The translations under genes were made by a program, and so were the position numbers. Shown piece after piece: positions 24,416 to 36,124 of a stretch of DNA of 64,000 nt; the stretch's first letter is position 1, and each line of letters opens with the position of its first letter. The stretch comes from Diospyros lotus (lineage: Eukaryota > Streptophyta > Magnoliopsida > Ericales > Ebenaceae), in assembly GCF_014633365.1 (NCBI RefSeq), contig NC_068345.1, forward strand, positions 10,982,058-11,046,057. Reading direction: 5' to 3'. The notes beneath the pieces were generated by a model that worked only from the letters and a program-made list of their open reading frames with translations, was not told the origin of the DNA and made no database searches.

Positions 24416-25110
24416 GATTCTTATGGCATAATGGGTCTTATCGCAAGAGACTTAAAATAACATCATCTTTGCGACAACATCCTTGAGGCAACATCATCCT
24501 TGCGACAACATTCTTGTGGTGACAAAAACATCCTTGTGGCAACCAAGTCTTTACGGCAACCTCATTGGGGCAACAAGATCCTTATGGCACTCTCATTCTT
24601 TCGATACTTTGATTTTTGCAGCACTCACATCCTTGAGGTAGTTTTATTCTTGTGGCAGCTTTGTTCCTCTATACAATTATGGTACACTTAGCATCCCATG
24701 CCATTCCAACAACATAAATTCTCTTTTAGCAGTATCATTTCGCTTGAACATCAAGCTTAGGTACCCGTAACTGCTAGTTCCATATTATAAAATCTAATTG
24801 TTGTAGTTTTTGCAACACCAATTAACAATATAGCGACTTAGTCTTTAGATTTTGAAATGAGATAGGGCTGAAGAAGATGTTAAACAATCCTTAAATAAGC
24901 TACACATTCATTTAAAAAAAAGATAAAATAAAAAAAAAATCAGTAACATCCCAATGTGTAGAAAATTTGTTGGGAGAATTCAATATATAAGCACTTGAAA
25001 AGGTGGTGGAGAAAATATATACATCTTTTGTTGGCTTTTTATTCTCACTTTCACTCTCATTCTCTCTCACTTTAAGCCTTGGTAGTCGTGCAACATTAGA
25101 AGAAAGAAAA

Positions 25111-25170
25111 TTAATTCTTTCTTCTCTTTGTTTTGGCAAATTAATTCTTTCTTCTCTTTGTTTTGGCAAG
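25111..25170. repeat. 30-bp direct repeat, two copies
   Basis: A 30-bp unit (TTAATTCTTTCTTCTCTTTG plus TTTTGGCAAA or TTTTGGCAAG) occurs twice with no spacer and one mismatch in the last base. It lies downstream of the TATA box of the LTR-like repeat. Confidence 0.95.
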
Positions 25171-25554
25171 GAGCTATTATCATATAATGTATATATATTT
25201 TTTCTTGGATTATATAGGATAAAGGAAGTTCGCAGGAGTGATTATGCTACACGAGAATCTCCGAAGAGATCGTTGTATCTTAAGAGGAGAATGTCGTAAT
25301 ATCCGGTGCAAGAGGTGGCATTTCTACTCTTAGGAAAGCACGTCAACACGCCCCGATCTACAATCAAACTACCTCTAACTCTACTTTCAATTTTTTTAAT
25401 GTTGTAATTATTTAAGGTCTTATTTGATTGACAACAAATGTTGGACGATATATCTACTTTAATGAATATTTATTTTTTCTAACATGTTGTTAGGTCTTAC
25501 CAAGTAATGAAGCACCCCTTACATCATTCTGTTTGTTATTTGTTATGCTTTGGT

Positions 25555-26036
25555 CAGGCCCGGCCCTGAACCGAGGCGATCAGTGCCATTGCCTTGGGCC
25601 CATTATTCAGGGGGGCTAAAATTTTTTTAGGAAATATTATATTATATTATTATAATTATTAATTAATTTAATATTTAAAAAAAAAAACCTTGAATGCCCA
25701 GCAATGTTGGGCGAACTTCAAGTCTCCTGAAGGTCAGCACTTCAAATCTTCCGGCCTTTGGCGAACTTCAAGTCCGCTTAGTGCTTTGGGCCCTCTTGAA
25801 TAATATATTGAAGTTTAAGTCTGCGGCCCAAAGCACTTCTAAATTTTAATATATTGAAATTTGAATCGAGATAATTTATTTGGGTTGAATGTCAAATTTT
25901 TAGTTAATTTGGACAGATTAGATCTTGGTTGAAAAATAAGAGTGAATTAATCACTAAGTTTAAATATATATATATGGGGGCCTAATTTTTACTTTTGCCG
26001 TGAGCCCTAAAAAATTTAAGAACGACATTGGCTCTG
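25555..26036. mobile_element. Old hAT-like non-autonomous element, CAGRSCCGG family
   Basis: It begins CAGGCCCGGCCCTG and ends GGCTCTG, with inner text (CCTTGGGCCCA, GGGGGGCTAAAATTTTTTT, GTGAGCCCTAAAAAATTT) like the better-preserved element at 57304-57968. The duplicated flank is too decayed to be sure (GCTTTGGT/GTTCTTCT). No transposase is present. Confidence 0.5.
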
Positions 26037-27343
26037 GTTCTTCTAAGTCTGTATACATTTTGTACCTAATACAAAATGAAGATCTTTCACTTGATGCACC
26101 TGCTCACCCTCTCAAAGCTCCATTGATTCCTTAAAAGGAGATTTTTGTTTTCTTTGGTGGTTCAATGGATGCATTTGCTATTAAAGTGCTAAGAGAAGTG
26201 TGTAATTACATCCACAGAAAAACCCTATTGGCTGTGTAAAATGATAGAGCTATCTACTTCAAGTTGCTATCCTCTACATCACCTTCAAACAGGTGCAAAT
26301 AATGTTCAAGTTCCATTCGGGGTGTGTGCTCCTTTGTCTTTTTCTTTTTTTTATTGAAATAGATGATTGACGAGATAAAATGCACTTTGTGAATCCAATC
26401 AATTTGAGCAGAACCCCCACTGATATTCTTGTCACTGAAGACTTTCGTGACATATTGTCTTTGATTATAATACCAGCATCCTCTCTATCTAATTTCTTGT
26501 GACTATGGCCATTACTCTTGGTCTAAAAAACTTCATATGAAACCCACAATTATGCAATGGAATAACTTGCATGAAATTGCCTGATTGTTCCTATCTAACT
26601 ATAGCAGGCATAGACTAAGAGATCAATCAAATTTACTCAAATCTACATTAAATTTACTATAATAATTGGTTTTGTTGAACTGACCATATGTTGTAAGTAT
26701 ATTGGAATAAATAAACACTGGCAAAGTTGTAACTAAATGATAGGAAGGTTTATTGCTCTCTAATGGGGTCCAAGGTTTTATTAGAGGGCAGTGCCGATCA
26801 TCATCATGGCTTGGATTTGGATCATGATATTCTCCCTCTGTCCAATTGTTAACAGCTCGTGAGTTTGTTTAAAAGTGCTAAATAAAGCCAACATTCAAAC
26901 TTACAAGCGTTTAAAGCTCTCAACAAAAAACAGAGGTATTCAAAGTGCCGAAATGCTAATGCATTGAATTTGTAGGATCCATTTCTTGTTCTTCACCTGT
27001 TTCATTGTATTTACTACTTTCAAAGGCATTGTAAGTCATTAATTATTTGCTTTCCAAATTAGCCCAATAGGGCCTGGATTGGGCTTGAAAATATTAGGTT
27101 AAGTTCGCAACTATTAAGGAAATAAAACTAAAGGGCTGTTTGACTAAGCTTAGAGCCTATTTGGGTAGGCTTAATTTTGGTCAAACTTGAGCTTTTAAGT
27201 TCTTTGCCAGCTTTCAACTTTTTGCTATAAAACTTTGAAGTGTTTAACAACCATACAAAAGTTTTAAAAACTACATACTTTTAAAATTCTTCTTATGGTG
27301 TTTTAGAAAAGCTAGTCTGTAAAAACCTTAATTAGATGATAAT
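26037..27343. other. Intergenic DNA, nothing identified
   Basis: No gene could be supported. A short stretch near 26135-26240 has a fairly open frame (FFGGSMDAFAIKVLREVCNY), but it is isolated, lacks convincing splice sites, and was not recognised. Confidence 0.4.
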
Positions 27344-29457
27344 GAGGGTGTTTGGCTAAGTGATTTGACCATTTATAAGTTATTTATGCAGCTTATAAGC
27401 TAGAAAATATTTTTCTCAGAAGTGTTTGACAATACAAATTAACTTAAAAATTAGATAGCTTAAATGCTACTATAATAGAGTTTGAGAAAAATTGATACCC
27501 CTAGTTTTCACAAAAAAAGCTATTGCGTTGACTGATATTATTATTTTGTCCTCAAACATTTTTAATATTTACACCCCTTATCCATTTCTTCTCTTATCTT
27601 CTTTCAAACTTTTGCCATTATCGTCATCGCCCCTTTTCCAGATTCGGCATCATTGTCGCCCCTCCTCCAGATTCGTCGTCGTTGTCATCCAACAGGGCCG
27701 CTGCAAGCCATCGTCAGGTTGGTGGGTCGTGCCGGTCGACCACTGCCCCTATTGCCCACTACCCCATCTATTTTAACTTCTCCTCCATAGCCAGTTATCC
27801 ATCACCCCATTGGCCGCTACCCATCGCCGTCCCCACTTTCATCATTTTCGAGCTTCTTCTCCCTATTGCGTGTATATATATATATATATAACAACAATAA
27901 ACATATATACATATAATAATATATTATATATAACACATAATAATTAACATATATAATACATATAACAATATTGTATTAATATATTTTTAATATAAATGTA
28001 TAATTCATCAACATTTAATGTAAAAAATTACATCATTTAATATCATATCTATTTTGATTTTTTTTGTCAAATTTTGATATCTTATTAAGTTTTTTAAATC
28101 AGATACATAATTATTAATTAATTATTTAAAAGTACGAGTAATTCACACCAAAAATCATAAAAATTTGGTATTTTTTATAATTTGATTACTAAAATTTAAT
28201 TGATTATAAAATAATCATAAAATTTTTAAATATTTTATAATATGATCATATTTGAGACTTTTCGACATGCTCTTATTAAAATTGCTGTTATTCTAATGAC
28301 GTGACTAACATAACAATATAATCACAAGAATACTAAATATATAAAAAATAACTTAATAAAATTATGTCACACGTCAAAACCTCCCATCCCGATAAAACCC
28401 ATTTGCCTCCCCCCAATCCCCATAAAACCCATTGCTTCCCCCACTCCCTCTCTCTTTCTTCTCGCACGAGACTGCTACCCTCCCCTTCTGGTCGCCGTGC
28501 GCCGCCTCCATCGCCGTGCGCCGCCGTGACCCGTTGGTTCAAGACCAAGGCTTTCCGGATTACTTCTGAAACTTAGACCGGATTTTCATGCTTCTGTGTG
28601 CATCAGTGCGTGGTAAAGAGTTTTATAGAGGATTTGGGGATTCTGCTGTCTACTTGGTGCGTTTATTGGTACTGAATGTTGACTGTCTTGTAGCATTCCT
28701 ACAATTTTATATATTCTTTGTGTGAGTGTTCAGATTTCAGAATGTATGATATAAATTTCAGGACAGCTTTTAGATCCAATGGTGCTACCTGTCTTGATCA
28801 TTACTTTCACCGTGTAAATTTGCTGCTTGATAGGATATATCTGATCCTCATAAGTAGCTTGCTTCGATTGTGTTTTTCCTTTTGTATGTATATATCCATG
28901 TTTGAACACATCGTTGCTGATGGGTCATCGTAGCATACGGTTATCAACTTATCATCATCAGAAATCAAAGCGAAGACAATTTTTCATTATCATATAGAAG
29001 TGTCTGGTTGAAATGTTCAAATGCTAGATGGAGGGCAGCAGTCTCGGGCGAGAAGAAAGAGAGGAGGGGGGGGGGGGGGGGGGGGGGAATGGGTTTTATG
29101 GGGATTTGCTTCTTGACACGTGATATATTTTTATTGGTTATTTTTTATAGAGTCAGTGATTGTATTGCCACGTCTTAAAACACATTAGCGATGCAGCAAC
29201 TCTAGGGAGAGCATGCTGGAAATTCTCGTGATCACGTTACAAAATATTTAAAAATTTTATGATCACTATAATTAATTAAAGTTTAGTTACTAAATTACAA
29301 AAGGCATCAAAATTTTGTAGCTTTGTAACTTTTAGTGTGAATTACTTAACACATTTATTCAAACACATTGTCAGTTTAAATACTAATTATTAACTTTTAA
29401 CTTAAAAGCTAAATAGGTTTAAAACTATGAAAAAATATCGGTAATCCAAACACTCTC
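27344..29457. mobile_element. MITE-like element with GAGGGTGTTTGG termini, host of a nested element
   Basis: GAGGGTGTTTGGCTAA at the left and CCAAACACTCTC at the right form short inverted repeats about 2.1 kb apart, with AAT on both outer sides. GGGTGTTTGG ends resemble PIF/Harbinger-type MITEs. The left interior at 27560-27860 is CT-rich genic-looking sequence. A second element with long inverted repeats occupies 28137-29346. No transposase is visible. Confidence 0.5.
28137..29346. mobile_element. MULE-like element with about 260-bp inverted repeats around unrelated sequence
   Basis: The left arm (28137 to about 28412) and right arm (about 29088-29346) are inverted copies. Both begin AGTAATTCACAC and share, in order, CATAAAATTTTTAAATATTTT, GACATGCTC/CAGCATGCTC, TATAAAAAATAAC, CACGTCAA/CACGTGTCAA and ATAAAACCCATT. 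Long terminal inverted repeats of this kind are typical of Mutator-like elements. The core (28413-29065) mixes a GC-rich exon-like part with AT-rich intron-like DNA and could be a captured gene fragment. It was not recognised, and no 9-bp target duplication was found. Confidence 0.65.
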
Positions 29458-29499
29458 AATAATAATAAATAAATAAATAAATAAATAAGTATTAATTAA

Positions 29500-31096
29500 A
29501 AAAAGAAAAAGAAGGGGCGGATCTGGGCGACCCAAATCCTACCTGAGGGAACTGAGTCGGGATAAAACGGTGAGGGAGACCCTCCAGCTCCCCCAAAACC
29601 CTAGCTGCCCTCTCTTTCTCTCTCACTCTCACTGCCGGCGTCAATACCAACGTCGCCGACCACTTCTCCGCTGGTGCGCCATCGCCTCCCGCGGCAACCG
29701 CCTCCTCTGGCCACCTCTTCTCCGCCACCACCATTGCCTCATTCACCATCTCTTCTTTCCAACGACAACCATCACCCACCATCTCCTCGTCTTCTCTGGC
29801 GACAGCCACCTCCACCAGCTCCGCCTTCTCTGTTCCGACCATCGGCCACCACCTCGCCAACCACTGCCTCACCTGTTTTCCGACATGCATGGTCGCCATC
29901 CGACTGCTGGTAAGGCCTCCGGCTACCTCAGTTTCTGATGTCTATGCAAATTTTATTACTTTAAAATTCATGAAATGTTTTCATCCTATTGGGAGAGACT
30001 TGTTGCATTCTATTTGTATATGTTTGATACCTGTCTATATGTTACTCGTAGTAGGATTTTGACACTTGGGTATCATTATGGCACAGTGGGACTAGGTTGA
30101 ACAGAACACTGGCGTCCGCTGTAGGATCGGTATGATGACACTGTGGACCTTGGCATGCTATGACTATCAAATATCTGTTTATCTCGATAGGGCTCTACTC
30201 AACCTTCTTCGGAGACCTTGGGTGCTATATATTGCCACCTATTATATATAGTATCTAAACTGTTTAGTTCTGTTAACCTACCCCATACTTTGCTGCATTT
30301 CATGTCTTTACCTGATTTACTGTCGTATCTGATTTACTTGCTGCATAATTGAATTTTTACTGCTTAAAAATGGGGCTTGTTGGAAAAGGGCAGTGGAGTA
30401 GGCTTAGAGGCGGTTGAAAGGTTACCATGCTGTTAACTGCATCTTCTTCTCTAATTCCCAAATTTTCTTACCTATGAAAATAAAGTAGTATTTATGTTTA
30501 CTTAAAAATGTATTATGGTAGCATTCACGTTTCCCTTATACCATGTCTCTTTGCATTCTCTCCTAGTGGGCATAGGATACCTTATACTTGCGGGTCTACA
30601 AGACTCATCCCCTAGCATTTTTCAAGGAGTTTGCTATTTGTATTTGCTATTGGTATAGCTGGTCATTCAATAAAGATCTCCAGTAATCCTGTATTCAATT
30701 GCTGTTGAATAGGCACGCTCTGTAGCGGCACACACACTGATTAATTTGTTGTATATGGTGTAGTTATCTCTCTTATTTGGGAATTTGTTGGTGTGCATTG
30801 ATATTTGAGTCTATATTGTTATTAAGGATCTTGGTGTATCTACTGTTTTTCTAAATTCTGTTCTGGTAGATGGACTTCCCACCTTATTTCTGATGTAATT
30901 TGTATTGGTGGATGGGTTTCCCATCGCATTTTTGTTGTATATGTATCTCATATTGGTCGTAGATTCCTTAGTAAAGCTGTCTTTCTATTTAATTGTTGTA
31001 TAATTTCTATATTTGTGGCTTACTAATTTTGTGATAGGGTCCCCCTGTCCTAGGATTAATGCCAATCTCGAACCCATCGAAAATTGGGTTGTGACA
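29500..31096 (+). mobile_element. Partial gypsy-type LTR
   Basis: The right end AAATTGGGTTGTGACA, three bases before a tRNA-Met-type primer-binding site, marks the end of a 5' LTR. The GC-rich CCACC/CCGCC-repetitive stretch at 29560-29930 and the long T-rich tail are typical of long gypsy LTRs. The start cannot be placed; a TGTCACAACC-type start is expected but not seen. Open frames at 29570-29940 are low-complexity Pro/Ser/His-rich and are not accepted as genes. Confidence 0.55.
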
Positions 31097-31099
31097 AAA

Positions 31100-31117
31100 T
31101 GGTATCAAAGCTTAGGC
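31100..31117 (+). other. Primer-binding site (initiator tRNA-Met type)
   Basis: TGGTATCAAAGCTTAGGC lies three bases after the LTR end. It differs by one base from the common plant primer-binding start TGGTATCAGAGC. Only unrecognisable remnants follow; no gag or pol can be read. Confidence 0.75.
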
Positions 31118-31524
31118 TTATATCTGATATCATATGTCTTCTGTCTCCTGTCTTTTGTTCACTATCCATCAGTTCTTCTGTTGTTGCACTGTTTGTCTCT
31201 CTCTTTCATCTGGTTTGTCATATGTGTCCCATAGAACAGGTTATTAGCTGGCTTTTGATTGTGCTGTGAGTCCAAGGATTCTATTATTTAGTGCTTGTGT
31301 TTGTCTATCGTTTATTCTATTTGAACATCTCATATTATGTGTACATCATTGTTATGGGGTACAATGCCTCTTAAAGGTGAGGTTTAGCTCGAAATTATGG
31401 AGCACACAGGTGTGCATTGGCACAGTTATGAGGGCTAAAGCATGCATGGCTTCAACTATTCTTAGTGTGGGAATGGTTGACTCTTGACTTGCCTATTGAT
31501 GATTTTACATGTGTTATAGATTAC

Positions 31525-31852
31525 TGTCACAACCCCAAGGGCATAGGAGTAATTTTTCTGTTACATGTATTTGTCTTTGTTGTACCTTAGGCTGTTAGAG
31601 TGTTGTACCTACAGTTAGTTACTAACAGAAGGGATGTAACAGTCCATAAATAGGCTGTAGAAGTAGAGAATGGCAGCTGATGAATGAATTTGAATTCCAT
31701 TTTCCTCTCTCAATTTTCCAAACTCTCCCTCAGTTTTCCTCTCTTCTCCCCCAATTCTCTCTGTTATGTTTTTTCTCTCCCTCCCTGCCCTTTCTTTCCC
31801 GCATTTTCATCAAATTCCTTTCTAAACCCCAACCAAACCCTAGGTCGTATCA
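31525..31852 (+). mobile_element. Short solo LTR, 5-bp TSD ATTAC
   Basis: It starts TGTCACAACC and ends CGTATCA. ATTAC is duplicated at 31520-31524 and 31853-31857. A CATAAATAGG box lies near 31645, followed by a CT-rich leader with AATGAATTTGAATTCC. It is 328 bp long. Layout and leader resemble the element at 46769-47144, suggesting one family. Confidence 0.8.
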
Positions 31853-31857
31853 ATTAC

Positions 31858-34800
31858 TAACTATGAAGTAATAAGCTGGGTATCGAGATTTAGTTCCATG
31901 TGATGAAAGCAAAAGAGGCAAAGCCTCATAAGATGTTTGGAACTAAAGAGAACGAGGTTTGATTTCAGGGTGTTAAAGTTCTCATCACAACATCCTTAAG
32001 TTGAGGGAGTCTCAAGAGATACTGTGGGTCCCATGATTAGGCCTAAGGACAACCTTAGGGAAGTTATAATGTGAAATGACCATCCCAAGGAATGATTGAG
32101 TAATCCCTTGTCAAAGGACTCAACAAGTAATTTGACTCTTTAAAAGTAATTGACAATGGTAGCCCTATATTGATACTCGATCCTTTTGGAGGTATATGTC
32201 ATTGCTTGAACCTTGATAAAAGGTACGAACGAGGCATTGAGCTAATATTGAGGTGAATATCAAGGGAGCTACCTCCCAGTTTGCTCGATTGTGATTACCT
32301 ATCCCAATAGGTTGTGGAATGGGTGTCATTCCAAAAGGCCAAGAAATGATAGTGTGCCATATAGGTACACTTTGAAATAGAAAGAGATATTGAGTGATAG
32401 AACAAGTTAAGCTTGGAAAACCGATACTCAACACTAGCAGAAGCATCACATCACTCTAGAATGGAAGTGCCCTTGCAAAGAAATTGTAAGGAGCTTGTCG
32501 CATGATGGTGTGGCATGAGATAAATGGAGAAATCATGAAGAGGGCCCATATTAAAACCACATGTGATATGTGTGCCATTGAAACTAGTCACCAAGCATGG
32601 AGTTTTGGGCAACTTGGTGCCCTTTCGATTCTATTTGCCTTCATGCTTGTCTCCTCAATACCTCCTTATCCACCCCTCTCTAATTTGTCACTACCTTTTT
32701 AAACATTATGACCAATGTTTATTGTCTCATCTATGTTCTTTGTGCATTTTCTATCCTATAGTAGTTAATTATGGGTCCCACATGTGATTGCCAATATCAG
32801 TAGAGATACCGCCTCACCTAGATTTGAAATACCTTTACAATGGAGTTGTAAGGGGCTTAATTGGTGGTGATATGAAATGAAGCAAGTGGAGGAGCAATAA
32901 ATAGAGTTCTTACTCCAACCACCTTTGGTATGTGGTTGCTTAGTACATTTGGTCGTCAGACCTGAAGTTTTCCCAGGGACTTGGTGCTATTCTTGTTCTA
33001 CTTGCCTCCATGATTATTTCCTTGCCCTATCTCCCTGTTCACTCGTTATTGATCTATCACTGCTAATGGGACCCCCATAGCCATTGATTGTTGTTCCCAG
33101 TTTCTTTGCTCTTTCATTGTTCTATCCCATTCCAGTTGTTACTAGTGCCACGTGGGAATATTAATTTGATACACGTGCTTTTTTTACTTGATGGAGATGT
33201 TTTTGAACTTGAGACAATACTCTACCCCATGAGATGCGAAAGAGTTATGTGGAAACTAATCTTTGAAGGTCAAGCTCATAAGAAATAAACCAACTTGAAC
33301 GGATAAGCCTACTGTACCACTAATACATTACTACCATAGTTGGTAGGAGTATACCAGTAAGCTCATTTGTTTAGAATTGTGAAACCTAATGCAATGTAGT
33401 ACGAGCTAGTTTGATATCTAGTCACACCAGTTTTGGACTTGAGGTTAGAGGAAGTTGGGTGTTGGTCCTTGATAACTAAATTCTTGCCATTTAGAGTGAT
33501 ATAAATTGGTAATTTTGTATGTAAGGTCCATGTGGGAGAATTTAACTCGAGGGTTTTGATCATCAAGGTCCAACTGAGGGTTTCAGCTTTATTTACTGAA
33601 CTTGAAACCATATTACCCCTTGTAATTGATTTTCTCTGATTGCCTAGCCATTTCTCTTCTCTTTTTCCTTTTATCAATTTCCTTAGTTCCTTGTTCCTTG
33701 TTACTTTGTATCAGTGGCGACTGTTTGTCTTCTGATATCTAACCCCCTATCCTTAACTATTTTGTCATTCATTACCTTTGTTTAGGGTTGTAAAACCATA
33801 ATTTGTAAGGGATCTGACCATGAGATTCACTTGTCTAAAGAAACTGGTCTTTTGGTTGGCCTACTAGTTTGCTATGATGACATTGATCAATCGGCATGTG
33901 CCATGGAGACTATTGGAAAGGATCTGTTACCCGAGAATGGCCAAATTTAAGGATGAGGGGTTTGGACATCCCTAATGATAGATTCCTGTATGCAATGGTG
34001 TGGGTACTAGTAGCGGTGCTATATGGATTTTGTGATGCCGAAACCCTGTCCCTAATTTCAAGGAATGTGGGAGGTGTCATCGAGTTCATTGGTGACATCA
34101 CTCACTCAAGAAAGATAAAGATTACAAGCCGCATAGGGACGATGTTGCAAACCTGTTAGGGCATGCAGACTGTACAGGCTAGTACTCGAAGTACAAGTTT
34201 TAACTAAGTCATTTGACTTGTCATATCATACCTAACCAACTAGAAACGATTGTCCCTAGGAGAAGTGAAAGTTATGGTAAGGTGGCTAAAACTAAACACT
34301 ATTGCCAAGATAGGAAACCAACACATGTCATGGAGTCTCAACAACTGAAGGACTCTTTTGAAGCTTGAACTCATCTTATCATTGCCTTTGAGATTATCTA
34401 GAGGATTTTGGAATTAGGTTACCAAATCACTTGAGGAGCATGGCACTTCTTAAGTGGTTGTTGACTAATTATTAATGATTATTTTTGAAACACTGTTAGC
34501 ATAGACTAACCATCATTGATTGATCTCTGTAGTTTGATGATTATTAAACATTGACTATGTAGCATCTAAACTTAGAGGCATGGGATGTCGCCGCTAATGG
34601 ATTGAGAGAGAGAGAGGGGGGGAGTTTTTAAATATAAGGGTATTTTTTTATTTTAAAATATTTAGCTAGGGTTAACTAATGGTTGGGGGGGGGGGGGACT
34701 ACAAAATGGTGTTAAACCTCCAAGGTACCCCACTATATTTTCTCAATTATCAAGAATAATGTTTGCAATTATCTTAAATCTCAAAGGTTCTGCACCTAAT

Positions 34801-34980
34801 TTTCTCTAAATTAAAAGCTTTACATAACTTCTAAGCTACCTAACTTTTAAAAGCTTTCTCACCAACTTTTGTAAAAAGGTTTGAGCAAAATAACCAACTT
34901 ATCATGTTTGAAGCATACAAACTAAAGATACAAAGCTGATTTTGACCAATAAAAGATCATTCTGCCCTCAAAGAATTGAA
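31858..34980. other. Decayed repeat DNA, including a diverged tandem duplication
   Basis: No gene could be supported. Segments of about 32449-32800 and 32815-33170 are diverged tandem copies about 360 bp long. Shared landmarks are GTTGTAAGGGGCTT or ATTGTAAGGAGCTT, GGTATGTGGTTGC or GATATGTGTGCC, CTTGGTGC, and CTTCATGC or CTCCATGA. GA-rich and G13 simple sequences lie at 34601-34622 and 34685-34697. Confidence 0.5.
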
Positions 34981-36124
34981 AGAACACAATGCCAAACTCC
35001 CCAAATCCCTAATCTCCAATCTGTGCATCCACCTTCATCTTCTATAATTTAAATACAAATTTCCTAAATTTATTAATTAAATACAGAATTTATTGTTTAA
35101 ATATAAAATTCCCTATCCTGACCACAATTTTCAGATTGCCTCCAACTCCAGTGGGGTTTTAGCGCCTCCATCTCTATCTTCCAATAAATCCCTCTCTCTT
35201 TTGCCAATTCATGCAAGTTTTCGCATTCCTTTCTCCTCTCTGTCTTTCTCAGAGTCAAATGTGAAGTTTGTTCCGTCTTTAAATTCTGGTCTCTATATGA
35301 AATTGTTTCCATTTTGATCATTGTTGCATTCAATTATGTTTCAGTTAACCTGAATGTGGCTTCTGGCCAAGTTTAAAGCCTTGTTATTCAAGAACTACTG
35401 CAAGTGCAACTTTTGTCTTTTTTATCTCTGTTATCTGTTGTTTGGTTGCTTAGAAAATAAAGGTTAGGAGAAGGAAATAAAGAAAGAGTGTTTTTTATCT
35501 GCATTCAACTGATGACTTAAGATCCAGTTTGTTGTTATTTTCAATGTCCTCATCTTTTACCATTTTCTATTTTTTTTAGTACTTAAATGGTGAGGTAATT
35601 TGTTTCATGGTTTAGATCAGTAGCAAACATGAGTGAACTCTAGTGTTGAAATTTTTTATGCAAACGTGACTATGCAAGCATAGGATCTTTTTTCCATTGA
35701 GATTAGTTCTATTTTTTCTATACTACTGTCATTGTCAGTGTCAAACCATTTTTGCACCGTTTTTCCTGGTAGTGTTTGTATGAGAATGTAATTGGAAACA
35801 TGATTGAGGTTTCTGCCCATAATTTTGGGGGCTTGCAGTTTGTTCTTCACACCCTTGTTAAGGGAAATCCTTTGTTTGATGGTTCTCCTTACCACAGTGC
35901 CTCTATGTTTGCAGGGAAATGTCAAATCATCCGGAGCTCTGTGGATGGCGGCGTATGGCTATTAATTAAAGAAACTGATTCATTGTATTGGTCTCATGAG
36001 AAGAAAAGGAATTCAGTGAGCTCTTAGCCAATCTCTATGCTAGAGTTCTGCAAATGTGCTTTCCGTCATGTGATCAATGCCCACCAACTGCTTTATTATA
36101 CTTAAACACCTGCATGTATAGTGT
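34981..36124 (+). other. Upstream region of the PPR gene, possible non-coding exons
   Basis: This kilobase is not obviously repetitive and includes CT-rich leader-like sequence near 35150-35260. A possible splice acceptor (TTTCTCAAATCCAG) ends at 36180, inside the open frame, so an intron could join an upstream exon to codon AAA at 36181. No clear upstream coding exon was found. Short open frames here look spurious. Confidence 0.35.

Larger units (their letters stand above)
22892..25490 (+). repeat. LTR-like non-coding repeat of uncertain class
   Basis: The match to the P450 upstream region stops at about 22891, so foreign DNA begins there. A TATATAA box at 24984-24990, a CT-rich leader and later text (AAGAGGAGAATGTCGTAATA) look like the end of a long LTR or a retroelement leader. 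Neither LTR boundary is proven, no primer-binding site was seen, and no pol domains are present. Much of 23400-24680 consists of reiterated short words. Confidence 0.35.

Noticed and set aside
25003..25299. 98-aa frame with an internal repeat
   Set aside because: The repeat is a 30-bp DNA duplication in a CT-rich leader; the predicted protein is low-complexity Ser/Leu.
22892..25490. Firm call as a copia LTR
   Set aside because: A TATA box and leader-like end are present, but no terminal pair, TSD or primer-binding site was found, so only a tentative repeat is reported.
29492..29938. Frames of 122 and 135 aa on opposite strands
   Set aside because: Low-complexity CCACC/CCGCC sequence within a probable LTR; no recognisable domain and no splice partners.
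35776..36027. 83-aa frame just before the PPR gene
   Set aside because: No recognisable content, ends before the PPR frame, and overlaps probable leader or intron sequence.
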